From assembly GCA_902196205.1 (NCBI GenBank), contig CABIKM010000014.1, positions 1-64,000 on the forward strand: DNA of 64,000 bases, read 5' to 3'. The notes under the pieces were generated by a model that did not search any database, was not told the origin of the DNA, and saw nothing but the letters and a program-made list of their open reading frames with translations. A program made the position numbers and the translations under genes. Below are positions 8,889-16,579 of the stretch, piece by piece. This stretch comes from Candidatus Methylomirabilis lanthanidiphila (GTDB lineage: Bacteria > Methylomirabilota > Methylomirabilia > Methylomirabilales > Methylomirabilaceae). The first letter of the stretch is position 1. Every line of letters begins with the position of its first letter.

Positions 8889-10214
8889 ATGATGGCATCA
8901 CATATCTCGCATCTGAAGGATCGCATCGGACGCCGGGACTACACGGTGGGCATCATCGGCCTGGGATATGTGGGGTTGCCGGCGGTCTTGCGTTTCTGGG
9001 AGGTGGGTTTTCGGGTGTTGGGGTTCGACATCGATCCCCACAAGGTCAAGCGGCTGAACGCGGGCGAAAGCTACATCCGGCACCTTCCATCGGATCGGAT
9101 CGCCTCCCTGTCCCACTCGGGTCGATTTGAGGCGACCGGCGACTTCGCCCGCCTTGGCGAGGCCGACGCACTGCTCGTCTGTGTCCCGACGCCGTTAACG
9201 CGCCATCGCAACCCGGACCTCCAGTATGTGATACAGACCGCAGACGCCATTGCCCGGACCCTCCGACCGGGCCAGCTTATCTGCCTGGAGAGCACCACCT
9301 ATCCGGGGACGACTGAGGAACTCCTCCTGCCGCGCTTTGAGGCAAAAGGACTGACGGTGGGGGAGGATTTCTTTCTGGTGTTCTCGCCGGAGCGGGAAGA
9401 CCCGGGCAATGCGCGCTTCGGATTGGCCGTCATCCCCAAGGTCCTCGGAGGGGTCTCAGACGCCTGCGGCGAGTTGGGGGAGGCGCTCTACGCGACGATT
9501 GTCTCTAGAGTGATCCGGGTCGCCTCGCCCAAGGTGGCCGAAATGACCAAGCTCCTCGAGAATATCTACCGCGCCATCAACATCGCGCTGGTCAATGAGC
9601 TCAAGATGCTGTCAGACCGCATGGGGATCAACATCTGGGAAGCGATTGACGCCGCGGCCACTAAACCATTCGGCTTTCAGCCTTTCTATCCGGGGCCAGG
9701 CCTTGGAGGGCACTGTATTCCTATCGATCCCTTCTATCTCACCTGGAAAGCCCGCGAGTACGGCATGACGACGCACTTCATCGAACTGGCCGGCGAGATC
9801 AACCACGCCATGCCGGCCTGGGTGGTGGGAAAGGTTATAGAGGCGCTGAACACAAGGGGTACGTCGCTGAACGGCGCCAAGGTCCTGGTCCTGGGGGTGG
9901 CCTACAAACCGGACATTGACGATCAGCGGGAAAGCCCGGCGTTAGAGATCCTGACGCTGCTCCGGCAACAGGGCGCTCATGTCAACTACGCCGATCCCCA
10001 CGTCCCACGGTGCTACGGCCATCGTCACTACCCCGACCTCGATCTGACCGCCCTACCCCTGACGGCTGAGACCATCCAGGCGCAGAATGCGGTCATCCTG
10101 GTAACCAATCACGCCGCGTTTGACCTCGAGTTGATCCGCCGACACGCCCCCCTGATCGTGGATACCCGAAACGCCTTCAAGGGCATCCCCCCAGACAAGG
10201 TTGTCAAGGCGTAA
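8889..10214 (+). CDS. UDP-N-acetyl-hexosamine / nucleotide-sugar 6-dehydrogenase
   Basis: 441 residues. NAD-binding GIIGLGYVGLP near residue 25, central dimerisation helices (KLLENIYRAINIALVNEL), and catalytic cysteine in GLGGHCIPIDPFYL near residue 275. C-terminal UDP-binding domain starts with VLVLGVAYKPDIDD. Enzymes of this WecC/WbpA/TviB type oxidise the C6 hydroxyl of a UDP-hexosamine in two steps to the uronic acid. The sequence does not decide between GlcNAc and ManNAc substrates. Two consecutive ATGs are at 8889 and 8892; AAAGGA is 6 bases before the second, so 8892 may be the true start. It supplies a uronic acid probably used by the exopolysaccharide locus further on. Confidence 0.9.
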   Translation: MMASHISHLKDRIGRRDYTVGIIGLGYVGLPAVLRFWEVGFRVLGFDIDPHKVKRLNAGESYIRHLPSDRIASLSHSGRFEATGDFARLGEADALLVCVPTPLTRHRNPDLQYVIQTADAIARTLRPGQLICLESTTYPGTTEELLLPRFEAKGLTVGEDFFLVFSPEREDPGNARFGLAVIPKVLGGVSDACGELGEALYATIVSRVIRVASPKVAEMTKLLENIYRAINIALVNELKMLSDRMGINIWEAIDAAATKPFGFQPFYPGPGLGGHCIPIDPFYLTWKAREYGMTTHFIELAGEINHAMPAWVVGKVIEALNTRGTSLNGAKVLVLGVAYKPDIDDQRESPALEILTLLRQQGAHVNYADPHVPRCYGHRHYPDLDLTALPLTAETIQAQNAVILVTNHAAFDLELIRRHAPLIVDTRNAFKGIPPDKVVKA

Positions 10215-10359
10215 GCGGGCGCCAATCGCGGAGAAGGTCGTGGACGATGCAAGGTCTGCGAGCTGAGCGGGCTTGGCTAAGCCCCGCCCTGCCCTAACTC
10301 TCCTACTGCCAGTCCAGAAGAGATCGGACGCCTGAAGTCTCCGCGTCGGGGATTTCATC

Positions 10360-10388
10360 TTGACTCTGACGTCACCCCAGCATATCAT
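10360..10388 (+). promoter_or_regulatory. Sigma-70-type promoter of the toxin-antitoxin operon
   Basis: TTGACT (10360-10365), 17-base spacer, TATCAT (10383-10388). It lies 33 bases before the antitoxin start, which has a strong AGGAGGTG ribosome site at 10410-10417. Confidence 0.55.
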
Positions 10389-10421
10389 CATACTAAGTGT
10401 AAGCGTTTTAGGAGGTGTTAT

Positions 10422-10703
10422 ATGCCTACTGTGACCGCACGCGCTCCAAAATTCAAGGTGACTGTTACGCTGAGCCCCGATGTGGTCCACCAGCTTGATG
10501 CGATCCTCAGCTCCCCTGAAGCCGGCTCTCGAAGTCGACTCGTGGAGGAGGCGCTTCGCCAGTGGCTCCATGACCACGCTCGTCGGGAACTTGAACGGCA
10601 AATAGAGCAATATTACCGCTCTCTTTCTAAAGACGAGCGCAAAGAAGACCGGCAATGGTCCAGGCTGGCCGCCCGCTCGGCCGGACGCCTGTGGGATAAA
10701 TAG
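10422..10703 (+). CDS. Ribbon-helix-helix antitoxin (MazE-like partner)
   Basis: 93 residues. The N-terminal half has the RHH pattern: strand FKVTVTLSP, helix DVVHQLDAIL, turn with SRSRLVEEALRQWL. A charged C-terminal tail rich in Glu, Arg and Lys would wrap and neutralise the toxin. The gene for a MazF/PemK-type toxin starts 5 bases after its stop, the usual antitoxin-first order. The operon promoter is probably repressed by this protein or by its complex with the toxin, as in other type II systems (family knowledge). Which subfamily it belongs to was not determined. Confidence 0.8.
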   Translation: MPTVTARAPKFKVTVTLSPDVVHQLDAILSSPEAGSRSRLVEEALRQWLHDHARRELERQIEQYYRSLSKDERKEDRQWSRLAARSAGRLWDK

Positions 10704-10708
10704 CCCCC

Positions 10709-11053
10709 GTGTCATTTCCTCGGCGCGGAGAGATCTATCTGGTCCGGCTTCCTGGGCATCCTTCCGACAGCAAGGCGCGGCCCGCTCTCGTCGTCTCTAT
10801 GGATGTGCGCAACCGCCTCGCCAATGACGTGATCGTCGTGCCGCTCTCCACAACGCACCGCCCTGCGCCCACCCATGTTGAACTACCTGCTGGGGAGGGC
10901 GGTCTTCAGAACATCTCTATGGCCAAGTGTGAACAGGTCACCACGTTGGATAAAGCCTTTCTCCTGCGTGGTCCATTCGCCGGAATAATCAGCCCGCCTC
11001 TCATGCGAGACATCGAAAGAGCCGTTCAAATCGCCATCGGAATCCTGCCCTAG
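10709..11053 (+). CDS. MazF/PemK-family endoribonuclease toxin
   Basis: 114 residues, GTG start. Family motifs: RGEIYLVRLPG at the N-terminus (strand-turn with the catalytic Arg region), ARPALVVS, VIVVPLSTTHRP and a late CEQVTTLDK. These fit the MazF/PemK barrel that cuts mRNA at short sites when released from its antitoxin. Length is normal for the family and no key segment is missing, so the toxin looks intact. It follows the RHH antitoxin gene by 5 bases. Confidence 0.88.
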   Translation: MSFPRRGEIYLVRLPGHPSDSKARPALVVSMDVRNRLANDVIVVPLSTTHRPAPTHVELPAGEGGLQNISMAKCEQVTTLDKAFLLRGPFAGIISPPLMRDIERAVQIAIGILP

Positions 11054-11144
11054 TGAAGCGGGTTCGCCCAGCCTTGATTGCACGTGGGGTGCGTGCTACA
11101 CTTATTTGCGTGTAAAGGGTTGAGGAACCAGAAAGGGGGCTATA

Positions 11145-11378
11145 ATGGGACAAAATATCACCTTACGTTTAGACAAGGAGTTGATCCGAAAGGCCAAGGT
11201 TCTGGCCGCACAGCAGGGGACCTCGGTAAGCGGCCTTTTGACGCGGCACCTCGAACAGCTCATTAACGAAGAGGGGGTGTACGAGACCTCCAGACAATAT
11301 GCGCTCGCCTTGCTGGAGCGCGGACTTCATCTCGGCGGGAAGATTCCCTGCCCCCGCGAGCAGTGGCATGACCGGTAA
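11145..11378 (+). CDS. VapB-like / DUF6364-type antitoxin
   Basis: 77 residues. N-terminal strand ITLRLDKELIRKAKVLAAQ and helix TSVSGLLTRHLEQLI look like the RHH or DUF6364-type DNA-binding antitoxins that accompany PIN-domain toxins. Ribosome site GAAAGGGGG lies about 6 bases before ATG 11145. The end overlaps the ATG of a PIN-toxin remnant (11368), the normal arrangement of vapBC pairs. Because the toxin is deleted internally, this antitoxin is probably an orphan. Confidence 0.7.
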   Translation: MGQNITLRLDKELIRKAKVLAAQQGTSVSGLLTRHLEQLINEEGVYETSRQYALALLERGLHLGGKIPCPREQWHDR

Positions 11379-11500
11379 GGTCTTTGGCTGGTTGTGCCGT
11401 AAAGATCCTATCCGAAGATCTCCAGCCCGATAAAAAGATTGAGGGTGTCTTGATCGTAAATCCGTTCGTCGTGTCCCCCGCTTCTTCCGAGCCCAGCTAG
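11368..11500 (+). pseudogene. VapC PIN-domain toxin remnant (internal deletion)
   Basis: From ATG 11368 the reading is MTGKVF, the common first residues of PIN toxins just before the catalytic VDTN. It then jumps directly to AGCAVKILSEDLQ and ends IEGVLIVNPF..., the usual C-terminus of the family, in another frame (stop 11498-11500). The roughly 100 central residues, with all the metal-binding acids but the last, are gone. The junction is near 11386. Position and overlap with the antitoxin gene support the identity. Confidence 0.7.
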
Positions 11501-11670
11501 GGCCGCGCCCCCTAGCATCGTCGATCGCGCAAGACTGTGAAGCCGCTTCACTGAGGAAGTCAGATGCCATGGTAGGTTTTACAGACGGCGTTCGGTCAAG
11601 GGATGATCCTTGACGCCGCCGAAGGAACGGACGTATAGTAGGCGCACAAGAGGCAAAGGGGAGAATTAGG

Positions 11671-11961
11671 ATGGGAACAATAGAGATCAGCACGCCTGAG
11701 CGGGAAAAGGCTCTGGCTGTCCTCTTGGATGCTGTCGAACGGCAAAAGCGCCTTCTCTCACAGAGTATTGGTCGAACACAGGAGAGGATTCAGCGCTTGG
11801 CGGCTTCCCTCCAGGTGAACCCTGATCTTCTGCTGGCTGGGGAGGTGCCCCGTCCGGAGGCGCAGGACATGGACCTGTTGGAGCTGGAAGGCGAGCTGGA
11901 CTTGCTTCGCCATTTGCGCGACCAGCTCGCAAGCCTTGAACACCTGACGATATGCTCCTGA
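11671..11961 (+). CDS. Small coiled-coil protein of unknown function
   Basis: 96 residues, acidic, almost entirely helical, with heptad-like leucines (ALAVLLDAVERQKRLL and LLELEGELDLLRHLRDQL). No membrane segment or signal peptide. ATG 11671 is preceded by AAAGGGGAG. It lies downstream of the toxin-antitoxin cluster but 170 bases from the VapC remnant, so it is probably its own unit. I do not recognise a family. Confidence 0.55.
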   Translation: MGTIEISTPEREKALAVLLDAVERQKRLLSQSIGRTQERIQRLAASLQVNPDLLLAGEVPRPEAQDMDLLELEGELDLLRHLRDQLASLEHLTICS

Positions 11962-12393
11962 GAGACTCCGGCTGCACAGCCTTCTCTCAGCCTGGTGCTC
12001 CAAGAGATTGGCTCACACCTGAAGGTGCCATAAAGTCGCCGCAGTTCCCCTCATTTCCCCTTACGCTTTACATCCCCCGGCAGCGGACCGCCTCAGGCGC
12101 CTCGGTTCTCGGGTAGTATCCCGAGTCAGAAGTTCGGTGAAGAGGTCGGCGCTCCATGTATCGTCCTTCCTGCAAAAGCGGGAATCTAGAACTCCTATTA
12201 TTCCTCTGGATGCTGGCTCACGCCCGCAATGCGGGCCTGGCCGGAATAACATAATGAGCACTTTTTACAATCCGAGCGATGCAGTTCCTACCTTGTCTCC
12301 AGAGCTATAAACCGACTCTCCGCTCCTTCGCAGTCCGACCTCATTCCCTAACTTCCTAATACAACGGCCTCCGCGACTATTCCCGCCGGGTGA
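11962..12393. other. Intergenic region with a degenerate repeat
   Basis: No convincing coding sequence in this 430-base gap. It holds a degenerate repeat at about 12161-12250 (listed separately). The remainder shows no terminator with a T-tract and no recognised RNA. Confidence 0.4.
12161..12250. repeat. Degenerate MITE-like palindromic repeat
   Basis: Inner blocks cctgcaaaagcgggaatctaga and tggatgctggctcacgcccgc followed by atgcgggcctggccggaata resemble the common bacterial repeat built on 'cccgcgaaagcgggaatccag ... ctggatgcccgc'. Arms are imperfect, so this is an old copy. Confidence 0.5.
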
Positions 12394-12672
12394 CTACCCC
12401 GCTGGCATCGTACTTGCCTTTTCGCATACCGGCACATATGGCGCGGCACCGCTTTTCGAGGTAGAGCAGACGTCTATTGTCACCTGCGTGACAGGATTTT
12501 TCACGTCGGGCTGCAGCGTCTTGCATTGCCAGGCCGGATCAGACCGCCAGCCGACATATTCCACTGTCAGATATCGATGCAACGTATTGAAAATGGTGGC
12601 CTTGTATCTAATAGTGCATAAGTCTTGTTCTGACGACCTTCTGGCACACTCATTGCACTCATTTTGTGGCAT
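12394..12672 (-). CDS. Possible small cysteine-rich protein
   Basis: Open frame of 92 residues from ATG 12672 with AAAGGA six bases upstream. Six cysteines, including CNEC at the N-terminus, and an ordinary amino-acid mix (RYKATIFNTLHRYL, WRSDPAWQC). No family recognised. It is divergent from the riboswitch-controlled gene and its ribosome site lies on the complement of the riboswitch P1 strand. Coding status is uncertain: the same region is also open on the plus strand (12488-12832). Confidence 0.3.
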   Translation of the reverse strand: MPQNECNECARRSSEQDLCTIRYKATIFNTLHRYLTVEYVGWRSDPAWQCKTLQPDVKNPVTQVTIDVCSTSKSGAAPYVPVCEKASTMPAG

Positions 12673-12678
12673 CGAAGG

Positions 12679-12771
12679 TTCCTTTCCGATAAACGCAAAC
12701 CAGTCGCGAGGCTGGGACGCAAAGCCACCGGTCAGCAAACGGGCTGACAGCGGGGTTACCGAAGAAAGGAA
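12679..12771 (+). promoter_or_regulatory. c-di-GMP-I (GEMM) riboswitch aptamer
   Basis: Contains the conserved core acgcaaacc, a hairpin ccagtc-GCGA-ggctggg with GNRA tetraloop, gggacgcaaagcc, a second hairpin and agcggggttaccga. P1 closes perfectly: ttcctttc (12679-12686) with gaaaggaa (12764-12771). Class and core motif are established knowledge for GEMM-I; the pairings are read directly. The downstream gene at 12829 encodes a secreted DUF4091 protein. Confidence 0.9.
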
Positions 12772-12786
12772 GGGCGGTACCACCCA

Positions 12787-12827
12787 CCGCTCCTTTCGGA
12801 AAGCAACCTTCCGGAAGGAGCGGTTTT
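12787..12827 (+). terminator. Riboswitch expression platform (terminator / SD-sequestering hairpin)
   Basis: 15-bp stem with one G-U pair (12787-12801 with 12809-12823), 7-base loop, then TTTT. The 3' arm contains ggaaggag, the ribosome site of ATG 12829. A competing helix pairs 12764-12778 with 12786-12797 (12 bp, 3-base bulge). That helix shares bases with both P1 and this hairpin, so ligand binding should favour the terminator (OFF). Confidence 0.8.
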
Positions 12828-12828
12828 C

Positions 12829-14805
12829 ATGAAGACCACAGTTGCTTTCGCCCTGGCCCTCACAGTAGCCTTCACCGGAATCGTTGGAAATCACGCCGAA
12901 GCCGCCAAGGCAAAGCCCGATCTGATCGTCTCCGCCGTCAGCGCCCCGCCCTCAACCTCCCCAGGCGCGACTATCGTCGTATCCGGTACCATTAAGAATC
13001 AAGGCAAGGCTAGCTCGAAAGCCTTCAGTGTTGCGTACTATCTTTCCCCGAGCGCTTCCAGCACCAGCGGTGCGGCTGTGCTGGGGACTCAGAACGTATC
13101 GGGTCTCGCAGCCGGCGCCAGCGTGGCCCTCAGCAATTCATTTACTGTTCCCGCCTCAACCACAAGCGGCACATTCTATGTCGTGGGGGTCGCCGATTCG
13201 ACCAAGGTCATCAGCGAGAGCAACGAGAGCAACAATGCCCGCGCCTCCGGCGGTATCGTCATCCAGTCTGCGGCGTCAACTCCGGTATCGGATAATCAGA
13301 TAACGGTCTGGGTCACCGATGCCCTTACCCGCATCCAACCCACTGATCCTACCGGAACTACCGCCGCCGCCGCGATCAAGGCCGCTCGAAATGAATACGA
13401 GACCTTCCAAGTCATCGTGCGAGCACCTGATACGACCGACCTATCGGGCGTTAATGTTACCATATCTGACCTGGTCGGCCTCGGGACGATTGCTAAAAGC
13501 AACATCGCCCTTTATCGTACTCACTATATTCCTGTTACGGCGAAGTCTCAATTCTCGAGTAATGGCTGGTACTCGCCCAATCAGCCCGGCGACTGGCCAG
13601 ATGCCCTTGTTCCCTCTTCCGTACCTGGAGGAACCTATCAGTCGTTCCCATTCTCGGTTCAGGCCGGGAAGAATCAGCCGGTACTGGTAGAGGTGTTCGT
13701 TCCCAAGGAGAGCCCGGCAGGAACCTATACCGGCACGTTGACTATTACCGCTACCGGGCAATCGCCGGTGACGATGCCTATCATCTTAACGGTATGGGGT
13801 TTTACTCTACCCGACAAGCCGGCCCTAGCCTCGGACTTCTGGGGCTATGACCTGTGGATGACCACCAACTACTCTTACTCCGCGGGGGCAGATCGACTTA
13901 CCCTCAGAAATAATCTCTACACCGATCTGCGACGGCATCGGATCGGCTTTGGCTTGACAGACAGTACGGGGCCTTTCCCGAACGCATCCCTCGATGCTGT
14001 TCTGCAACAGCAGGCACGGATCCAGTCTCCCTGGAACATGACGGATGTCAATCTCCAAGAGCTGGTGGGTGCGTACGGAGCAGATCAACTCTTTGGGCAG
14101 CATTACGATGAACCGCAGACAGTCTCACAAATTAACGCAATCAACGATCCGAACGGCGAAGTTCAACGATATCGGCGAAATGGCGTCCCAGAGCTGCTGA
14201 CCGTGTCGTGGTCATCCGAGCTGATCAACGGCGAATATGCCGGCTGGAGCGCCAATGTCGACATCTTCGCCGGCGTTCACTACGCTCTGATCCCCTTCTC
14301 AAACGCGCAGAAGAAGTTAAACGAAGGGAAGGCCGTCTGGAGCTATTCGGCAGGGATGCAGCCGAATGAGGCCCCCACCTGGCTCCTCGACTATAACCTC
14401 GTCCACTTCCGGATGGTCCCGTGGTTGGACTACTCGACCGGTCTTACTGGATTTCTGTACTGGACACCCGTCAACTGGTGCGGCGGCGACCCGTGGACCA
14501 ACAGTGGAATACCCGGCAGCGGATGTGAGAGCAACCGCAACATGGACGGGGTTTTCTATTTCCCTGGAGATAAGGTGGGCGCCCCGAATGCTGCGATCCC
14601 CTCCGCTCGTCTCAAAGCTATCCGGGATGGTGTAGAGGACTACGACTATCTGGCGCTGCTCGCCAACCTTGGCGATCCGATCCTTGCGAAGAGCTTAGCC
14701 AAGGCACTGGCCCCGGCGTTCGATTCCTGGAACCATGATCCGGCGGCGGTCGTCGCGGCGCGGGAGCAGGCGGCGGCGCGGATTGTGGCGCTGGGGGGCA
14801 ACTAG
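12829..14805 (+). CDS. Secreted CARDB + DUF4091 (GH123-like) protein
   Basis: 658 residues. Signal peptide (MKTTVAFALALTVAFTG, cut near AEA). A CARDB-type immunoglobulin-like domain at about 28-145 (KPDLIVSAVSAPPS, GTIKNQGKAS). Then a beta-sandwich linker domain (VWVTDALTRIQPTD, AARNEYETFQVIV) and a catalytic-like barrel ending in DUF4091, with signature LKAIRDGVEDYDYLALL near residue 600. DUF4091/GH123-like proteins are putative glycoside hydrolases, so this one may trim or bind an exopolysaccharide outside the cell; the substrate is unknown. Expression appears controlled by the upstream c-di-GMP riboswitch, predicted OFF at high c-di-GMP. A paralogue without CARDB follows 70 bases downstream, probably in the same transcript. 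Confidence 0.8.
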   Translation: MKTTVAFALALTVAFTGIVGNHAEAAKAKPDLIVSAVSAPPSTSPGATIVVSGTIKNQGKASSKAFSVAYYLSPSASSTSGAAVLGTQNVSGLAAGASVALSNSFTVPASTTSGTFYVVGVADSTKVISESNESNNARASGGIVIQSAASTPVSDNQITVWVTDALTRIQPTDPTGTTAAAAIKAARNEYETFQVIVRAPDTTDLSGVNVTISDLVGLGTIAKSNIALYRTHYIPVTAKSQFSSNGWYSPNQPGDWPDALVPSSVPGGTYQSFPFSVQAGKNQPVLVEVFVPKESPAGTYTGTLTITATGQSPVTMPIILTVWGFTLPDKPALASDFWGYDLWMTTNYSYSAGADRLTLRNNLYTDLRRHRIGFGLTDSTGPFPNASLDAVLQQQARIQSPWNMTDVNLQELVGAYGADQLFGQHYDEPQTVSQINAINDPNGEVQRYRRNGVPELLTVSWSSELINGEYAGWSANVDIFAGVHYALIPFSNAQKKLNEGKAVWSYSAGMQPNEAPTWLLDYNLVHFRMVPWLDYSTGLTGFLYWTPVNWCGGDPWTNSGIPGSGCESNRNMDGVFYFPGDKVGAPNAAIPSARLKAIRDGVEDYDYLALLANLGDPILAKSLAKALAPAFDSWNHDPAAVVAAREQAAARIVALGGN

Positions 14806-14875
14806 ACCGGGGAGCCCGCCTAAGGTACGGAATTCCTTTGCCTACAGTGAGACGAAAACAATATAATGACACAAG

Positions 14876-16459
14876 ATGGTGAAATGGGGCGTCGTACTCG
14901 GATCATTCCTCGTGTGTGCAGCGTGTACACACTCGCCTCCGCCTTACTCCGCACAACAGTGGACTGTGTGGGTGGAAAGCAGCCTCACCCGCATCCAACC
15001 CACCGATTCCCCTCAAACCAATACCGTCGCCGCTATTCAGGCCGCCCGCAACGAGGCTGAAGCGTTTCAGGTCATCGTCCGGGCTCCGGCGACCCAGATG
15101 TTGCGGAACGTTGATGTGGCGACGTCTGACCTTGTGGGACCCGCAACGATCAGCCAAAGCAACATCACTTGCTACCGTGAACAGTACGTACCCGTTCATG
15201 TGCGGAGCGCCCATCCGCATAACAGGTGGTACGCTCCCCACCCATCGGGACAGTGGCCAGACGCCCTGATCCCATCCGGCGTGCCTGGCGGAATCTATTC
15301 GTCGTTCCCGTTCGTAGTCCCAGCAAGCCACAACCAACCCGTATGGATTGAGATCTACGTCCCACAGGGGACGCCGGCCGGGACCTATACGGGAACCATC
15401 ACGGTTACCGCCGACCACGTCGCGCCGGTCACAATTCCACTGACGCTTACAGTTTGGGATTTCACGCTCCCGGATCGCCCAGCACTTGCCTCAGCGTTCG
15501 GTAGCTATGACTACTCCTTCTCCATCGCACACCAATACTCGGCCGGGTCCGATCAGAGCGCTCTCAAGGCCAACCTGTATGCGGCGTTGCGTGCGCACCG
15601 ACTGGGAGTCGGGATAGCGGACCGGACCACGGCGACCACCAATGCCATGTTACAGCAGCGGGCTATCGAGGTAAGTTCCGACGATTCGGACGTCACACTC
15701 GCGGAAATCAAGACACTATTTGTAGACAACGGCTGGAACGACGGGCTGGTGGTGTTCCCTGTCGATGAGCCCTCGACCGACGGACAGTACCGGGCGATCA
15801 ATCGGCTGGCTTCGCGATTTCAGGCCTTGGGTATCCCTCTGCTCGCTACGATTCAGAATTCGACGGCCTGGACGGCCGTTAATGGCTCAGTAGATATCTG
15901 GGTGCCCGTCTTTTATGAGTGCATCTCCAATACCGCCCAGATCCGCGCAAAACTGGCACAAGGGAATCGGGTCTGGAGCTACGCAGCGGGTGTACAGCCG
16001 AATAAGGCCCCGACATGGCTCCTGGATTACGACCTTATTCATTACCGGATTCCGGCTTGGCTCAACTATAGTCACGGCCAGACCGGGTTGCTGTACTGGA
16101 CCACCGCCTATTGGGAGGCCGGCGATCCATGGACCAATGCGGCCAATGTCAGTCCCGACACCGGCAATGGCGAGGGAGTACTATTCTACCCGGGGGATAA
16201 GGTGGGGGCGGCCAATGCGGCTATCCCCTCGCTTCGGCTCAAGGCGATTCGGGATGGGGTCGAGGACTACGACTACCTTGTCCTCCTGGCTCAGCTCGGG
16301 GATCCGGCGTTCGCCGCATCGCTGGCTCAGGCGCTGGCTCCGACATGGGATCGCTGGAGTCACGATCCGACGGCGCTGGTCGCGGCCCGGGCGCAGGCGG
16401 CAACACGGATTATCGCGTTAGGAACAGGCCTACCGACGTACCCGAATCGCACCCGCTAA
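14876..16459 (+). CDS. Putative lipoprotein with DUF4091 (GH123-like) domains
   Basis: 527 residues. Short N-terminal hydrophobic segment followed by LVCAAC, a plausible lipobox with Cys17. From VWVESSLTRIQPTD onward it follows the upstream protein nearly segment by segment (AARNEAEAFQVIV, GTPAGTYTGTITVTA, LKAIRDGVEDYDYLVLL), but lacks the CARDB domain. The pair looks like a tandem duplication, one copy secreted and one lipid-anchored. A conserved VDEPSTDGQYRAIN segment could hold catalytic acids, compared with YDEPQTVSQINAIN in the first copy. No promoter or riboswitch seen in the 70-base gap, so it is probably cotranscribed. Confidence 0.75.
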   Translation: MVKWGVVLGSFLVCAACTHSPPPYSAQQWTVWVESSLTRIQPTDSPQTNTVAAIQAARNEAEAFQVIVRAPATQMLRNVDVATSDLVGPATISQSNITCYREQYVPVHVRSAHPHNRWYAPHPSGQWPDALIPSGVPGGIYSSFPFVVPASHNQPVWIEIYVPQGTPAGTYTGTITVTADHVAPVTIPLTLTVWDFTLPDRPALASAFGSYDYSFSIAHQYSAGSDQSALKANLYAALRAHRLGVGIADRTTATTNAMLQQRAIEVSSDDSDVTLAEIKTLFVDNGWNDGLVVFPVDEPSTDGQYRAINRLASRFQALGIPLLATIQNSTAWTAVNGSVDIWVPVFYECISNTAQIRAKLAQGNRVWSYAAGVQPNKAPTWLLDYDLIHYRIPAWLNYSHGQTGLLYWTTAYWEAGDPWTNAANVSPDTGNGEGVLFYPGDKVGAANAAIPSLRLKAIRDGVEDYDYLVLLAQLGDPAFAASLAQALAPTWDRWSHDPTALVAARAQAATRIIALGTGLPTYPNRTR

Positions 16460-16579
16460 CCGTGATCTACCGGAAAAACTCTGTCCCCATCGATAACGAT
16501 GGCGATCGACACCGACAGGGCCTCCGGGTGTTCTATTCCGGTTTTGTCCCGCTGGAGGTGAGTTAATCGTACTCCTCCG

